This document shows, one piece after another, positions 1 to 9,716 of a DNA stretch of 64,000 nt. The stretch is from Xanthomarina sp. F2636L. GTDB taxonomy: Bacteria > Bacteroidota > Bacteroidia > Flavobacteriales > Flavobacteriaceae. Position 1 is the stretch's first letter. Every line of letters begins with the position of its first letter. Made by a program: the position numbers and the translations under genes. The DNA is taken from positions 501,001 through 565,000 of the forward strand of contig NZ_JAPMLM010000068.1 in assembly GCF_026410195.1 (NCBI RefSeq), given 5' to 3'. The notes below the pieces were generated by a model that had not been told where the DNA came from, searched no databases, and worked only from the letters and a program-made list of their open reading frames with translations.

Positions 1-560
1 TCATAGTCTTTTCCGGCTGCTTGCCAATATAAATGATTAAAAGCGTGTTCGAAGGAGGTGTTTCTATCGATGGTGGCTCTAAATCTATTGTCTATTAAAT
101 TAATAAGTTCTGTAGATGCTAATTCAATTTTTCTGTATTGCGCACTTTGAAAACCACTTGCAGGTGTTAAAGTGTTTCTAAACTTGTTGTATTGCTCTAC
201 GTCCATTCCGTCTTTCATAATTTCGAAAGAAGAGGTTAACATATCGAAATATCTACTAACACGCATGAGTTTCTCTATGAAAAAAGATGCTTCAACTACG
301 GCAGACTTTGCAACCTGATCAATTTCCCAAAGAATCATTTTAAACAACAACTCATTAATTTGATGGTACATAATAAAAACCATCTCGTCTGGTAAGACCG
401 TACGTTGTGTTTGAAGATCTAGAAGAGCATCGGTTTGCACGTAATCCCAATAATTTATGGGTTTACTATACAACAAACCTTTTAAATGAACATTTAAATC
501 TTGCCCAATGGCATCGAATTTTTCTTTTAATTGACCGGTTAATTCTTTATCTATTTCCAT
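1..560 (-). CDS. Tryptophan 2,3-dioxygenase, C-terminus cut by window edge
   Basis: This haem enzyme opens the indole ring of L-tryptophan to N-formylkynurenine, the first step of the kynurenine pathway. The first 186 residues are visible. Family blocks seen are PDEMVFIMYHQINELLFKM, with the haem-pocket histidine at 66, and KFRNTLTPASGFQSAQYR, with the substrate-binding arginine at 128. The ATG overlaps the stop of the upstream DUF3108 gene by one base (TAATG), which suggests translational coupling. The neighbouring tyrosine-degradation genes make an aromatic amino acid catabolic cluster. The identification rests on these motifs. The missing C-terminal half lies outside the window. Confidence 0.9.
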   Translation of the reverse strand, partial: MEIDKELTGQLKEKFDAIGQDLNVHLKGLLYSKPINYWDYVQTDALLDLQTQRTVLPDEMVFIMYHQINELLFKMILWEIDQVAKSAVVEASFFIEKLMRVSRYFDMLTSSFEIMKDGMDVEQYNKFRNTLTPASGFQSAQYRKIELASTELINLIDNRFRATIDRNTSFEHAFNHLYWQAAGKDY

Positions 561-1384
561 TAGTTTTTCGCAACTATTTTAAATGGGTGTTTCAATCCTT
601 TAAAAGCATCTAAATCTGCTCTTAAAGAGCCAACAGCTAAATCTGCTTGGATACGTAAAGGTACTTTATTTTTATCATTTGAAACCCATAATGTCAAGCT
701 TTCTTCTTCTTTAAAAACTCTTCCGGCCATAACATAAGGCCTAAATTTTAGAGCCTTAATTTTGCCAAATTGAGTGTCAATTAATTCTTTTCCAAGGTAT
801 TTTAATTTAAATCCATAATTTTCATCGTCAAAAAACATATCAACATGCACTTCGTTTCCAACTTTCAAATTATCTACATCTAGATTTTCTCTTAAATAAT
901 AAAACGTAGAAATCATGTCTTGAATGTTCGGTTTGGTATCGAAAACTTTTTTTCTATTGTGCTTAATGTTATTAACGTAGGCTTTGTTATTTACCTGATC
1001 GAAATTTATTTCTATGTTTTTGGTATGACCACCTTCGTTGATATCTCTAACAAATTTATAAGGCATAATATTTTCTCTATCGAAATAGCTTTCATACCTG
1101 TCTTCTACTTTAAAAAACCATTTAATAGCTCCAGTAGTCCAGCCTTTACCTACGACGTGATATACTGGCTTGTTCATATATGTGGCGTTTTTTACTGAAA
1201 TAGTTGCTTCACCTGCTTTTAAAAACCCACTATAACTCATCTCAAATCGAAACCATTCTCCATGACCAAAAGAACTTTCACTTTGAACATAATCATTAGC
1301 GCTGCTAAAAGAAGTACTTGTGCTTTGAGCAAAAAAAGATTGCGTAAAAAAGATTAATAAAATTATTATATGTAACTTTTTCAT
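560..1384 (-). CDS. DUF3108 domain-containing exported protein
   Basis: This 274-residue protein begins with a signal peptide (MKKLHIIILLIFFTQSFFAQ), so it is probably periplasmic or envelope-bound. The rest resembles the DUF3108 family: it starts with a FEMSYSGFLKAGEATISV block near residues 48-65, followed by an all-beta pattern. The function of the family is not established. It lies directly upstream of the tryptophan dioxygenase and overlaps it by one base, so the two are co-translated. A hairpin terminator separates the pair from the hppD side. A link to tryptophan catabolism is suggested only by position. Confidence 0.8.
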   Translation of the reverse strand: MKKLHIIILLIFFTQSFFAQSTSTSFSSANDYVQSESSFGHGEWFRFEMSYSGFLKAGEATISVKNATYMNKPVYHVVGKGWTTGAIKWFFKVEDRYESYFDRENIMPYKFVRDINEGGHTKNIEINFDQVNNKAYVNNIKHNRKKVFDTKPNIQDMISTFYYLRENLDVDNLKVGNEVHVDMFFDDENYGFKLKYLGKELIDTQFGKIKALKFRPYVMAGRVFKEEESLTLWVSNDKNKVPLRIQADLAVGSLRADLDAFKGLKHPFKIVAKN

Positions 1385-1459
1385 ATTCTTAATATCTGTA
1401 AATGTAACTTTTTAGTGTTTAATAGCATAATTACAATTACCATTCCAAATGTATAAAAC

Positions 1460-1496
1460 AAAAAAACTCTATCAGATAAATAGATAGAGTTTTTAG
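1460..1496 (-). terminator. Rho-independent terminator after hppD
   Basis: The arms AAAACTCTATC and GATAGAGTTTT form an 11-base-pair stem around a 9-base loop. Read on the minus strand, the stem runs into a T-rich stretch. It lies about 25 bases past the hppD stop and would end the hmgA-hppD transcript before the DUF3108 and tryptophan dioxygenase genes. Confidence 0.8.
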
Positions 1497-1518
1497 GTGT
1501 ATTTTAGTTAAATATTTG

Positions 1519-2679
1519 TTATAATGTGCCTCTTAATTCCTGTTCGCGTTCAATAGACTCGAAAAGCGCTTTAAAGTTTCCAGCTCCAAAACCTTTTGCT
1601 CCCATTCTTTGAATGATTTCAAAGAAGAGTGTTGGTCTATCTTCTAAAGGTTTTGTGAAAATTTGTAACAGGTAACCTTCTTCATCTGCATCTATCATGA
1701 TTCCTAATTTCTTAAGAGTTTCAATATCCTCACGTAATTCATGACTGTAGGTTTCCAGTCTTCCTGGAACTGCTTTATAATATTCTTCTGGCGGTGTTGA
1801 TAAAAACTCAATCCCTCTAGAGCGTAAATCTGCAACAGTTTTTATAATGTCGTCTGTGGCAACTGCTATATGTTGTACTCCCGGACCTTCATAAAAATCT
1901 AAATACTCTTCAATTTGAGATCTCTTTTTCCCTTCGGCTGGTTCATTAATTGGGAATTTAATTCTTCCATTCCCGTTACTCATCACTTTGCTCATTAATG
2001 CTGAATATTCTGTATGAATTTGTTTATCGTCGAAAGACAGGAAATTTACAAACCCCATCACGTCTTCATACCATTTTACCCAAGTATTCATTTCTCCCCA
2101 ACCTACATTTCCTACCATGTGGTCGATATATTTTAAACCTGTTGGTCCTGGGTTGTAATCTGATTTCCATTCTCTAAAGCCCGGCATAAATTTTCCTTTG
2201 TAGTTTTTTCGTTCTACAAACATATGAACGGTTTCCCCATAAGTATAAATTCCAGAGCGAACCACTTCTCCATGCTCGTCTGTTTCTACGGTTGGCTCCA
2301 TATAAGATTTAGCACCACGTTTGGTAGTTTCTTCGTAAGCACTTCTTGCGTCATCCACCCATAAAGCTACAATCTTTACACCATCTCCATGCTTTACAAT
2401 ATGATTGTTTATTGGCGATTTACTATTTAATGGCGTTGTTAAAACCAATCTAATTTTATCTTGTTTTAACACATAACTAACTTCATCTCGAGAGCCTGTT
2501 TCTAAGCCTTTATAGGCATAGGATTGAAAACCAAAAGCTGTTTTATAAAAATGTGCGGCTTGTTTTGCATTTCCAACATAAAACTCCACATAATCTGTCC
2601 CTAATAGAGGCAGAAAATCTTGTGCGCCTTCAAATATTTTCTCTAATCCGTATTCTACTGATTTAATTTCTTTACTCAT
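1519..2679 (-). CDS. hppD: 4-hydroxyphenylpyruvate dioxygenase
   Basis: This enzyme converts 4-hydroxyphenylpyruvate to homogentisate in tyrosine degradation, using Fe(II) and oxygen. It is 386 residues long and has the duplicated vicinal-oxygen-chelate fold, with one half at about 25-160 and the catalytic half at about 182-360. The iron ligands fit H187 (YIDHMVGN), H270 (GPGVQHIAVA) and E354 (LFFEIIQRMG). The C-terminal GFGAGNFKALFESIEREQ block is typical of true HPPDs and argues against hydroxymandelate synthase. hmgA, the next pathway enzyme, is 122 bases upstream on the same strand. A terminator follows the gene. Confidence 0.96.
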   Translation of the reverse strand: MSKEIKSVEYGLEKIFEGAQDFLPLLGTDYVEFYVGNAKQAAHFYKTAFGFQSYAYKGLETGSRDEVSYVLKQDKIRLVLTTPLNSKSPINNHIVKHGDGVKIVALWVDDARSAYEETTKRGAKSYMEPTVETDEHGEVVRSGIYTYGETVHMFVERKNYKGKFMPGFREWKSDYNPGPTGLKYIDHMVGNVGWGEMNTWVKWYEDVMGFVNFLSFDDKQIHTEYSALMSKVMSNGNGRIKFPINEPAEGKKRSQIEEYLDFYEGPGVQHIAVATDDIIKTVADLRSRGIEFLSTPPEEYYKAVPGRLETYSHELREDIETLKKLGIMIDADEEGYLLQIFTKPLEDRPTLFFEIIQRMGAKGFGAGNFKALFESIEREQELRGTL

Positions 2680-2801
2680 AATAAGTCCCCTCTTAATCTT
2701 CCTAAATGGAAGAAACTCAAAACAGGAAAATTTTGAATTTTTTAGTTCAACTTTAATTTATTTTTTATAAAACCTATCTATTAAATATGTTTTATTTTAA
2801 T

Positions 2802-3956
2802 CTACAGCCAAGATTTAAAATAATCTTCGTCTGCTATTTTTAATGCTTCTTCGGTAATTTTTAATGGCTTAAAAGTGTCTACCATAACAGCCAATTCGTC
2901 TGTTTTTACTTTTCCAATACTACGTTCTGCAGCACCTGGATGTGGACCATGAGCGATACCTGCAGGATGCAAAGAAATATGACCAGCATCGACATCGTTT
3001 CTGCTCATAAAATCGCCATCCACATAATACAAAACCTCATCGCTATCAATATTACTATGATTGTATGGAGCAGGAATTGACAAGGGGTGATAATCGTACA
3101 ATCTTGGTACAAAACTACAAATTACCATAGCATCTGTCTCAAAAGTTTGATGCACTGGAGGCGGTTGATGAATACGCCCTGTTATAGGTTCAAAGTCGTG
3201 AATTGAAAAGGCATATGGATAACTATAACCATCGTAACCCACTACATCGAACGGGTGTGAAGCATAAACCATTTCGAAGATATCGTCTTGTTTTTTTACT
3301 TTCATTAAAAACTCTCCTGACTCATTATAAGTTTCCAATTCTTGTGGCTGACGAAGATCTCTTTCGCAAAATGGCGAATGTTCTAATAATTGTCCAAACC
3401 AATTTCTATATCTCTTTGGTGTATAAATAGGTCTTCTAGACTCCACAATAAACAATCTATTGTCTTCTGTATCAAAATCCATTTTATAAATGGTTCCTCT
3501 AGGTACAATAAGATAATCGCCGTATTTAAAATCTAAATTCCCCAGATGGGTACGTAATTTTCCGGTTCCTTTATGAACGAAAATAAGCTCGTCGGCATCA
3601 GAGTTTTTATAGAAATAATCTGTTGTAGATTGTTTTGGAGCCGCAAGAATAATGCTGCAATCGCTATTTGTAAGCACCGTTTTTCGGCTTTCCAGATAAT
3701 CGTTTTCTGGTTTCACTTGAAAACCTCTGAAACGATAGGATTGAATGCTGTTTTCTTTTGCAATTTTAGGTGCTACACTGTATTGCTTATTAATAGCTTT
3801 AACTTGTGTTGGGCGTTGTTCGTGATAAGAATTTGTGGACATTCCATCAAAACCAATGGTCCCAAAAAGTTGTTCGCTATATAAACTTCCATCAGCTTTT
3901 CTAAATTGTATATGTCTTTTAGGTGGTATTTTTCCTAATTTATGATAAAATGGCAT
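2802..3956 (-). CDS. hmgA: Homogentisate 1,2-dioxygenase
   Basis: This enzyme opens the homogentisate ring to maleylacetoacetate, the step after HppD. At 384 residues it is shorter than the roughly 430-440 residue proteobacterial and eukaryotic enzymes, which fits a compact Bacteroidota form. The cupin-type C-terminal half contains APYNHSNIDSDEVLYYVDG and HISLHPAGIAHGPHPGAAE, which supply the histidine and glutamate iron ligands. The N-terminal half carries FSP-like beta structure and an RGTIYKMDF segment. The gene is first in a minus-strand unit with hppD. No clear -7 box was found in the 215 bases upstream. Confidence 0.93.
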   Translation of the reverse strand: MPFYHKLGKIPPKRHIQFRKADGSLYSEQLFGTIGFDGMSTNSYHEQRPTQVKAINKQYSVAPKIAKENSIQSYRFRGFQVKPENDYLESRKTVLTNSDCSIILAAPKQSTTDYFYKNSDADELIFVHKGTGKLRTHLGNLDFKYGDYLIVPRGTIYKMDFDTEDNRLFIVESRRPIYTPKRYRNWFGQLLEHSPFCERDLRQPQELETYNESGEFLMKVKKQDDIFEMVYASHPFDVVGYDGYSYPYAFSIHDFEPITGRIHQPPPVHQTFETDAMVICSFVPRLYDYHPLSIPAPYNHSNIDSDEVLYYVDGDFMSRNDVDAGHISLHPAGIAHGPHPGAAERSIGKVKTDELAVMVDTFKPLKITEEALKIADEDYFKSWL

Positions 3957-4171
3957 TTATTTTAAATTTATGAGTTCAACTTAAATCCTACTTGTATAAA
4001 TATGTATTTAAAGATACAAAATATGCCTCTTTATTCTGGATTTCTTTTGATAAGAAATTGAAGATGTGATTGTAATTCAGCCCAAAAATGTTTCATAATT
4101 TTACAAATATCGGAAATATTTATGACAAATTATTTTAAGAAAATGTTAGAATTATTTCACAAATTAAAACC

Positions 4172-6403
4172 TTAAAACCAAAACCCTAGATTAAAAAACC
4201 AAATACTATCATTGGTTTCTGGGGAATATGTATACTTTAACTCTATTGGTCCAACAATGGTTTCCAATGAATAACCAATGGCATACCCAGAATAATCTGG
4301 CGACGTAATCCACTCGCCATCATCAAAAATATCATTAGCAATATTTGAATAGTTGGCTGCAATATTAATGTGGTTTTTTTTAAAAATTTCGTAATCTAAG
4401 GAAAGCACGCCTTTTACAAAACTATTTCCCGATATTGAAATAAAATCATAGCCATAAAACGCTTCAAAATTATTTATAAAATCGTTTCCATAACCTCCAA
4501 GAGTAAAGTTTAAATAAGGATTATCGTTTTCGCCAATATTAAAACCTCCTTGAGTGGTAATATTTGCAGATAATTTATCTGTAAAACTATACGCATAACC
4601 AATGGTAGCTTTTGCTATGGAAAATTCACTAAAATTATTGTTGAAATCTGAAGAATATAGATATAAATGAAAATCTCCATTAAAATAAACACCTTCATTT
4701 GGAAAGTATTTATTATCGTAAGAATCATATTTAGCTTTTCCAAACAAACTTAAATAATCGCTGTTTTCAAAAGTAGTTTTCTTTTCGTTATCACCAGTCA
4801 AAATCGTCTCGGTTGTAATGTTCAACCTTTTGTGTTCTGCACCAAGCGTTAAAGACATATCTTTAGTAAACAGCGTTTGTAAATAAAACTGGTTGGTTAA
4901 ATCTTTAATAGCAACATCTAATTTGTTAACATTAATTATTTGTAATTCTTCTTCTGAAAGAAGTGCTGCTGCTGGAATTACTTTTTTAAATTGATTGTAA
5001 TTAGATTTTAAACCTACACTCCAATAAAACCCTTGATCTACATAGTATTCAAAATTATACCTAATATTATCACCAACAATAAAATCGAATGAAAGCACAT
5101 CGTTTTTAATTAATAGTTGCTTTTTAGTTAGGTTTAACAAAGCCGCCGTTTTGTATAAATCATCATAATGAACTCCCAACCTAAAGAAAGTAGTTATCGT
5201 GCTTTCTTTTAGCGTTACATACATATCATAACCTTCTCCATTATTTGAAGGCATTAATTTATGAACAACACTTTCAAAGTTATTTGTAGCTGCAAGGTTG
5301 TTAACACCTTCTACATATCTGCTATATTTTAAATCTACATCTTGTTTAAACTTGAGCTTTCCTAAAACGTAAGCATCTGTATATTTTTCATTTCCTTTAA
5401 TAAAGATGGCATTGATATGAATGCTATCTACAGGTTTTATAACTAAAGGTTTTTTAGGTGTTTTGGTTTGCATAGATGCCACATGTTTTAAAGCATCCAT
5501 CTCTTTAGTTGCTGCCTTTTCACCATTATTAATTATTTCTCTTCCGTCACTAAAAGAAACTACCGTAAAATCTGTAATATCTGGTTTTATATAGATATCT
5601 GTTTTTTTAGATTTCACTTTCATATCGTTAATAGTTCGATAATTATTAATCTGAAGCAAGATGGCGGGAGCAGATTTTAAATTGTCTCTAGAAGCCAAAT
5701 CATCCTGTACATCTACGCCAATAATTAAATCCATGCCTTTTGCTCTTAGTTCGTCTATGGGATAATTATTTACAACGCCTCCATCTATTAAAAGTTGGCC
5801 GTCTATATTCACGGGTTGAAACAATGAAGGAAATGCACCGCTTGCAGTAATGGCTTGAGGTAAATTGCCTTTATCTAAAACAACCGCCTGACCTGTTTCC
5901 ACATTGGTTGCAATACAGAAAAAAGGAATTGGCAGCTTGCTAAAATCTTCTACATCGCTTACATGCAAGGTTAATTTAGACAGCAAACTTAAAGTGTTCT
6001 GTCCTCTAGACAAAGCTGATGGCAGCTTTAAATTAAAATGCTCGAAAGGTAAAGTTATGGCATACTTTTCTGAATTTTCTCTTTCATAAAACGTTTTTGC
6101 AGCTCTTGGCAAATCGTCGTTTATAATTTTATCAAAATTAACATCTTTAAAAATAGAGTCTATTTGTTTTCCAGAATATCCAGAAGCATAAAGAGACCCA
6201 ACAATAGCTCCCATACTGGTTCCTGCCACGTAATCCACTCTAATCCCTAGGCTATCAATAACTTTTAACACCCCAATATGAGCCAAGCCTTTAGCACCAC
6301 CTCCACTTAATACCAAACCAATTTTTACATCTTCTTTGGTTTTATTTTGAGAAAATGTAAAACTAGTTAATAATAAAAATAGTGTTATAAAAAAATACTT
6401 CAT
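4172..6403 (-). CDS. Patatin-like phospholipase fused to outer-membrane barrel
   Basis: This 743-residue exported protein starts with a signal peptide (MKYFFITLFLLLTSFTFSQ). Residues about 25-215 form a patatin lipase domain: oxyanion loop GGGAKG (34-39), nucleophile S63 in GTSMG, and D207 in DGG. The middle (about 325-400) resembles a POTRA domain (INAIFIKGNEKYTDAYVLGKL). Residues 410-743 are beta-strand-rich and end in WFFNLGFWF with a terminal aromatic, like a BamA/D15 surface-antigen barrel. The layout matches PlpD/FplA type Vd proteins, in which the lipase is tethered to the outer membrane. The start codon overlaps the uvrC stop (ATGA), so the two genes are coupled. The lipid substrate is unknown. 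Confidence 0.9.
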   Translation of the reverse strand: MKYFFITLFLLLTSFTFSQNKTKEDVKIGLVLSGGGAKGLAHIGVLKVIDSLGIRVDYVAGTSMGAIVGSLYASGYSGKQIDSIFKDVNFDKIINDDLPRAAKTFYERENSEKYAITLPFEHFNLKLPSALSRGQNTLSLLSKLTLHVSDVEDFSKLPIPFFCIATNVETGQAVVLDKGNLPQAITASGAFPSLFQPVNIDGQLLIDGGVVNNYPIDELRAKGMDLIIGVDVQDDLASRDNLKSAPAILLQINNYRTINDMKVKSKKTDIYIKPDITDFTVVSFSDGREIINNGEKAATKEMDALKHVASMQTKTPKKPLVIKPVDSIHINAIFIKGNEKYTDAYVLGKLKFKQDVDLKYSRYVEGVNNLAATNNFESVVHKLMPSNNGEGYDMYVTLKESTITTFFRLGVHYDDLYKTAALLNLTKKQLLIKNDVLSFDFIVGDNIRYNFEYYVDQGFYWSVGLKSNYNQFKKVIPAAALLSEEELQIINVNKLDVAIKDLTNQFYLQTLFTKDMSLTLGAEHKRLNITTETILTGDNEKKTTFENSDYLSLFGKAKYDSYDNKYFPNEGVYFNGDFHLYLYSSDFNNNFSEFSIAKATIGYAYSFTDKLSANITTQGGFNIGENDNPYLNFTLGGYGNDFINNFEAFYGYDFISISGNSFVKGVLSLDYEIFKKNHINIAANYSNIANDIFDDGEWITSPDYSGYAIGYSLETIVGPIELKYTYSPETNDSIWFFNLGFWF

Positions 6404-8193
6404 GAATTATGGTAGTAATTATAAATTTTTTGAGCTTTAGAAACCCCTACAACATCTTCCAACTCATCTAATTTAGCATTAGAAATTCGCTTTACAGATT
6501 TAAACACTTTTAACAATTCTACGATTGTTTTATCCCCAATACCAGGAATAGTTTCTAACTCTGTATTTAAAGCCGTTTTGCTTCTTTTATTTCTGTGATG
6601 CTCAATTCCAAATCTGTGGGCTTCGTTTCTAAGTTGTTGAATAATTTTTAAAGTCTCACTTTTTTTATCTAAATATAAGGGAATTGGATCGTCTGGATAA
6701 AATAATTCTTCCAAACGTTTCGCAATTCCGATAACTGTTATTTTTTTACGTAAATTAAGACTATCTATACTTTTTAAGGCAGAAGAAAGCTGACCTTTTC
6801 CTCCATCTATTATTACAAGTTGTGGCAAGGGCTTTTCTTCGTCTAACAATCTTTTATAACGCCTGTAAACAACCTCTTCCATAGAAGCAAAGTCGTCTGG
6901 ACCTTCCACCGTTTTAATATTAAAATGTCTGTAATCCTTTTTGCTAGGCTTCCCATTTTTAAACACAACACAAGCAGCTACTGGATGTGTGCCTTGAATA
7001 TTGGAATTATCAAAACATTCTATATGTCTTGGCTCTTCTGTTAGGCGTAAATCGGCTTTCATTTGAGCCATAATTCTATTGGCATGCCTATCTGGGTCAA
7101 CAATTTTTACTTGTTTTAACTGCTCCAAACGATAATATTTGGCATTGCGAATAGATAAATCTAAAATATGCTTTTTATCTCCTAATTGAGGTACAATTAC
7201 TTTAACATCTTCACCTAAATTTATTTTAAAAGGCACATATATTTCTTTTGATTTTGAATGAAAGCGTTGTCTCAATTCAATAATAGCTAGTTCTAACAAT
7301 TCTTTATCGGATTCTTGAAGCTTTTTTTTAATTTCTAAAGTATGTGACCGAATGATTGATCCGTAAGATAATTGTAAAAAATTGATATAGCCATATCCTT
7401 CATCACTAACAATTGAAAACACATCTACATTACTAATTTTAGGGTTTACAATGGTAGATTTTGCCTGATAGTTTTCTAATACTTCAATTTTCTCTTTAAT
7501 TACTTGGGCTTCTTCAAACTGCATGGCTTGAGCAAACTTCTTCATTTGCTGTTTAAACTGAGATAAAGAATCTTTGAAATTTCCTTTTAAAATTTCTCTA
7601 ATGGCCTTTACATCTTCATTATAATCTTCCAAAGTTTGATAGCCTTCACAAGGTCCTTTGCAATTTCCTAGGTGATACTCTAGACAAACTTTGTATTTTC
7701 CTGCTTTTATTTTTTCTTCAGATAAATCGTAGTTACAAGTTCTAAGTTTATACAAGCCTCTAATTAAATCTAACAAAGTACTCACGGTTCGCATACTGGT
7801 ATATGGACCATAATATTCGCTGCCATCTTTAATAACGCGCCTTGTAGAAAACACTCTTGGAAATCGTTCATTTTTAATACAAATCCAGGGATAGGACTTA
7901 TCGTCTTTTAACAGAACATTGTATCGTGGTTTGTATTTTTTAATTAAATTATTTTCAAGTAAAAGAGCATCTGTTTCCGTATTTACAACAATATGTTTAA
8001 TACTGTCTATTTTTTTAACAAGTACCTTGGTCTTGCCATAATCGTGCTGTTTTGTGAAGTATGAACTAACCCTTTTTTTTAAATTCTTAGCCTTACCTAC
8101 ATACAAAATAGTTCCATTGGCATCAAAATATTGATACACTCCAGGCTCATTTGGTAAGGTTTGTAATTGTATTTCAAGCGAGGTTTTGCTCAT
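6400..8193 (-). CDS. uvrC: Excinuclease ABC subunit C
   Basis: UvrC makes both incisions in nucleotide excision repair with UvrA and UvrB. The 597-residue protein has the family domains in order: GIY-YIG nuclease at the N-terminus (GVYQYFDANGTILYVGKAKN, about 18-37), a cysteine-containing region (CNYDLSEE to CKGPC), a UVR motif for UvrB contact (FEEAQVIKEKIEVLENYQ), an RNase H-like nuclease (HIECFDNSNIQGTHPVA, then VIIDGGKGQ) and C-terminal helix-hairpin-helix DNA-binding repeats (TIPGIGDKTIVELLKVF). The downstream patatin gene overlaps its stop by four bases. No exact promoter box was recognised in the 200-base divergent spacer upstream. Confidence 0.97.
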   Translation of the reverse strand: MSKTSLEIQLQTLPNEPGVYQYFDANGTILYVGKAKNLKKRVSSYFTKQHDYGKTKVLVKKIDSIKHIVVNTETDALLLENNLIKKYKPRYNVLLKDDKSYPWICIKNERFPRVFSTRRVIKDGSEYYGPYTSMRTVSTLLDLIRGLYKLRTCNYDLSEEKIKAGKYKVCLEYHLGNCKGPCEGYQTLEDYNEDVKAIREILKGNFKDSLSQFKQQMKKFAQAMQFEEAQVIKEKIEVLENYQAKSTIVNPKISNVDVFSIVSDEGYGYINFLQLSYGSIIRSHTLEIKKKLQESDKELLELAIIELRQRFHSKSKEIYVPFKINLGEDVKVIVPQLGDKKHILDLSIRNAKYYRLEQLKQVKIVDPDRHANRIMAQMKADLRLTEEPRHIECFDNSNIQGTHPVAACVVFKNGKPSKKDYRHFNIKTVEGPDDFASMEEVVYRRYKRLLDEEKPLPQLVIIDGGKGQLSSALKSIDSLNLRKKITVIGIAKRLEELFYPDDPIPLYLDKKSETLKIIQQLRNEAHRFGIEHHRNKRSKTALNTELETIPGIGDKTIVELLKVFKSVKRISNAKLDELEDVVGVSKAQKIYNYYHNS

Positions 8194-8395
8194 TAACGAA
8201 ACTAGATCTTTTTATTAGTTCTTTTAGACATCAAAATATAAGTTTAAAAAACTTTTAACAGCATTTATCAAAGGTAATTCTTTTAAATTTTTTAGTTTTA
8301 ATAAATCTCTTCTAAATTATTTTAAAAAAATTAAAAAATAAATAATAATAAGAGTAGTAATTAAGTAACTTGCTCAACTTTTTTAATCCTTTTAA

Positions 8396-8824
8396 ATGGA
8401 AAAACATGTTATTGGGAGAGTTGATAAAATAGACTTTCCGAAATTAAATTTATTTCAAATTGATGCTAAAATTGACACTGGTGCTTATACGTCTGCCATA
8501 CACTGTTCTAAAATAATTGTTGAAGGCGAAAAATTAAAATGTACTTTTTATAGTAAAGGTCATCCTAATTTTAGTGGAAAGCAGGTTGTTTTTGATAGTT
8601 ATTCTAAAACTGATGTAAAAAGCAGTAATGGTTTTAAGGAAAATAGATTTAAAATAAAATCTGAAGTTATCTTTTTTGGAAAAACCTATAAAATTAACTT
8701 GACCCTAAGCACTAGGGATGATATGAAGTTTCCTGTATTAATAGGAAGACAATTTTTAAGTAAAAAATTCCTTGTAGATGTCGATCAGATCGATGTCTCT
8801 TTTAACAAAAAACAATCCATCTAA
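8396..8824 (+). CDS. Retropepsin-like RimB/ATP-dependent zinc protease family protein
   Basis: This 142-residue protein belongs to the family named putative ATP-dependent zinc protease (PF05618, RimB-like). The [16 protein letters not shown] block near residues 22-37 has an aspartic-protease-type DTGA with D27. Later, [10 protein letters not shown] resembles the second signature of single-domain retropepsins. The family regularly accompanies rimK, and here rimK starts 20 bases after the stop. The genomic pairing suggests a role in trimming or controlling RimK-made polyglutamate-like tails. The substrate is inferred only. Confidence 0.82.
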   Translation: MEKHVIGRVDKIDFPKLNLFQIDAKIDTGAYTSAIHCSKIIVEGEKLKCTFYSKGHPNFSGKQVVFDSYSKTDVKSSNGFKENRFKIKSEVIFFGKTYKINLTLSTRDDMKFPVLIGRQFLSKKFLVDVDQIDVSFNKKQSI

Positions 8825-8843
8825 TTTTAACAAAAACAAACAA

Positions 8844-9716
8844 ATGAATATTGTTATTTTATCTAGAAACCCACATTTATATTCAACCCAAAGATTGATT
8901 GAAGAAGGTAGGAAGCGAAATCACAAGGTAGAAATTATTGATCCTCTAAAATGCGATATTATTATTGAAAAGGAAAAACCTACTATTTTTTATAAAGATA
9001 GATATTTAGATTATGTCGATGCAATTATTCCAAGAATTGGTGCTTCTATTACTTTTTATGGTTGTGCTGTAGTAAGACAGTTTGAAATGATGAATGTCTT
9101 TTCCATAGTTTCTTCTGGAGCTATTTTACGTTCCAGAGATAAACTGAAAAGTCTTCAGCTATTAAGCAAAGCTGGAATTGGTATGCCAAAAACAGTTTTT
9201 ACCAACTACTCAAGAGATGTAGAAGAGGTTATTGACCATGTTGGAGGAGCCCCAGTTATTATAAAATTACTGGAAGGAACACAAGGTCTAGGCGTAGTTC
9301 TAGCTGAAACTAAAAATGCAGCTGAATCTGTACTTGAAGCTTTTAACGGTTTGGAAGCTCGTGTGATAGTTCAGGAATTTATAAAAGAAGCTAAAGGTGC
9401 AGATTTAAGAGCGCTTATTGTAGATGGGCAAGTGGTTGGAGCTATGAAACGCCAAGGAAAAGAAGGTGAGTTTCGTTCTAATTTACATCGTGGTGGCTCG
9501 GCTAATATTATTAAATTGAGTGATGCCGAATTAAAATTAGCAATGAGTGCTGCAAAGGTTTTAAAATTACCTGTTTGTGGTGTCGATATGTTACAATCTG
9601 CTCGTGGACCATTACTGTTAGAAATTAACTCTACTCCAGGATTGGAAGGTATTGAAACTGCAACTGGAAGAAATATTGCCAAAGCCATTATTACTTATAT
9701 TGAAAAAAACAAATAA
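8844..9716 (+). CDS. rimK: RimK family ATP-grasp ligase
   Basis: RimK enzymes add glutamate residues to a protein C-terminus, classically ribosomal protein S6, by ATP-dependent ligation. The chosen start gives a 290-residue protein beginning [18 protein letters not shown], the normal RimK N-terminus. A longer frame from 8778 overlaps the upstream gene and adds 22 unrelated residues. ATP-grasp features are visible: [19 protein letters not shown] (nucleotide-binding strands), [23 protein letters not shown], the [17 protein letters not shown] loop and [14 protein letters not shown] with metal-binding residues. The stop overlaps the next ATG by one base (TAATG). The actual acceptor protein is unknown. 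Confidence 0.92.
   Translation: MNIVILSRNPHLYSTQRLIEEGRKRNHKVEIIDPLKCDIIIEKEKPTIFYKDRYLDYVDAIIPRIGASITFYGCAVVRQFEMMNVFSIVSSGAILRSRDKLKSLQLLSKAGIGMPKTVFTNYSRDVEEVIDHVGGAPVIIKLLEGTQGLGVVLAETKNAAESVLEAFNGLEARVIVQEFIKEAKGADLRALIVDGQVVGAMKRQGKEGEFRSNLHRGGSANIIKLSDAELKLAMSAAKVLKLPVCGVDMLQSARGPLLLEINSTPGLEGIETATGRNIAKAIITYIEKNK

Noticed and set aside
8778-8843. RimK start 22 codons upstream
   Set aside because: It overlaps the upstream gene in another frame and the added residues do not resemble RimK. The ATG at 8844 gives the standard N-terminus.
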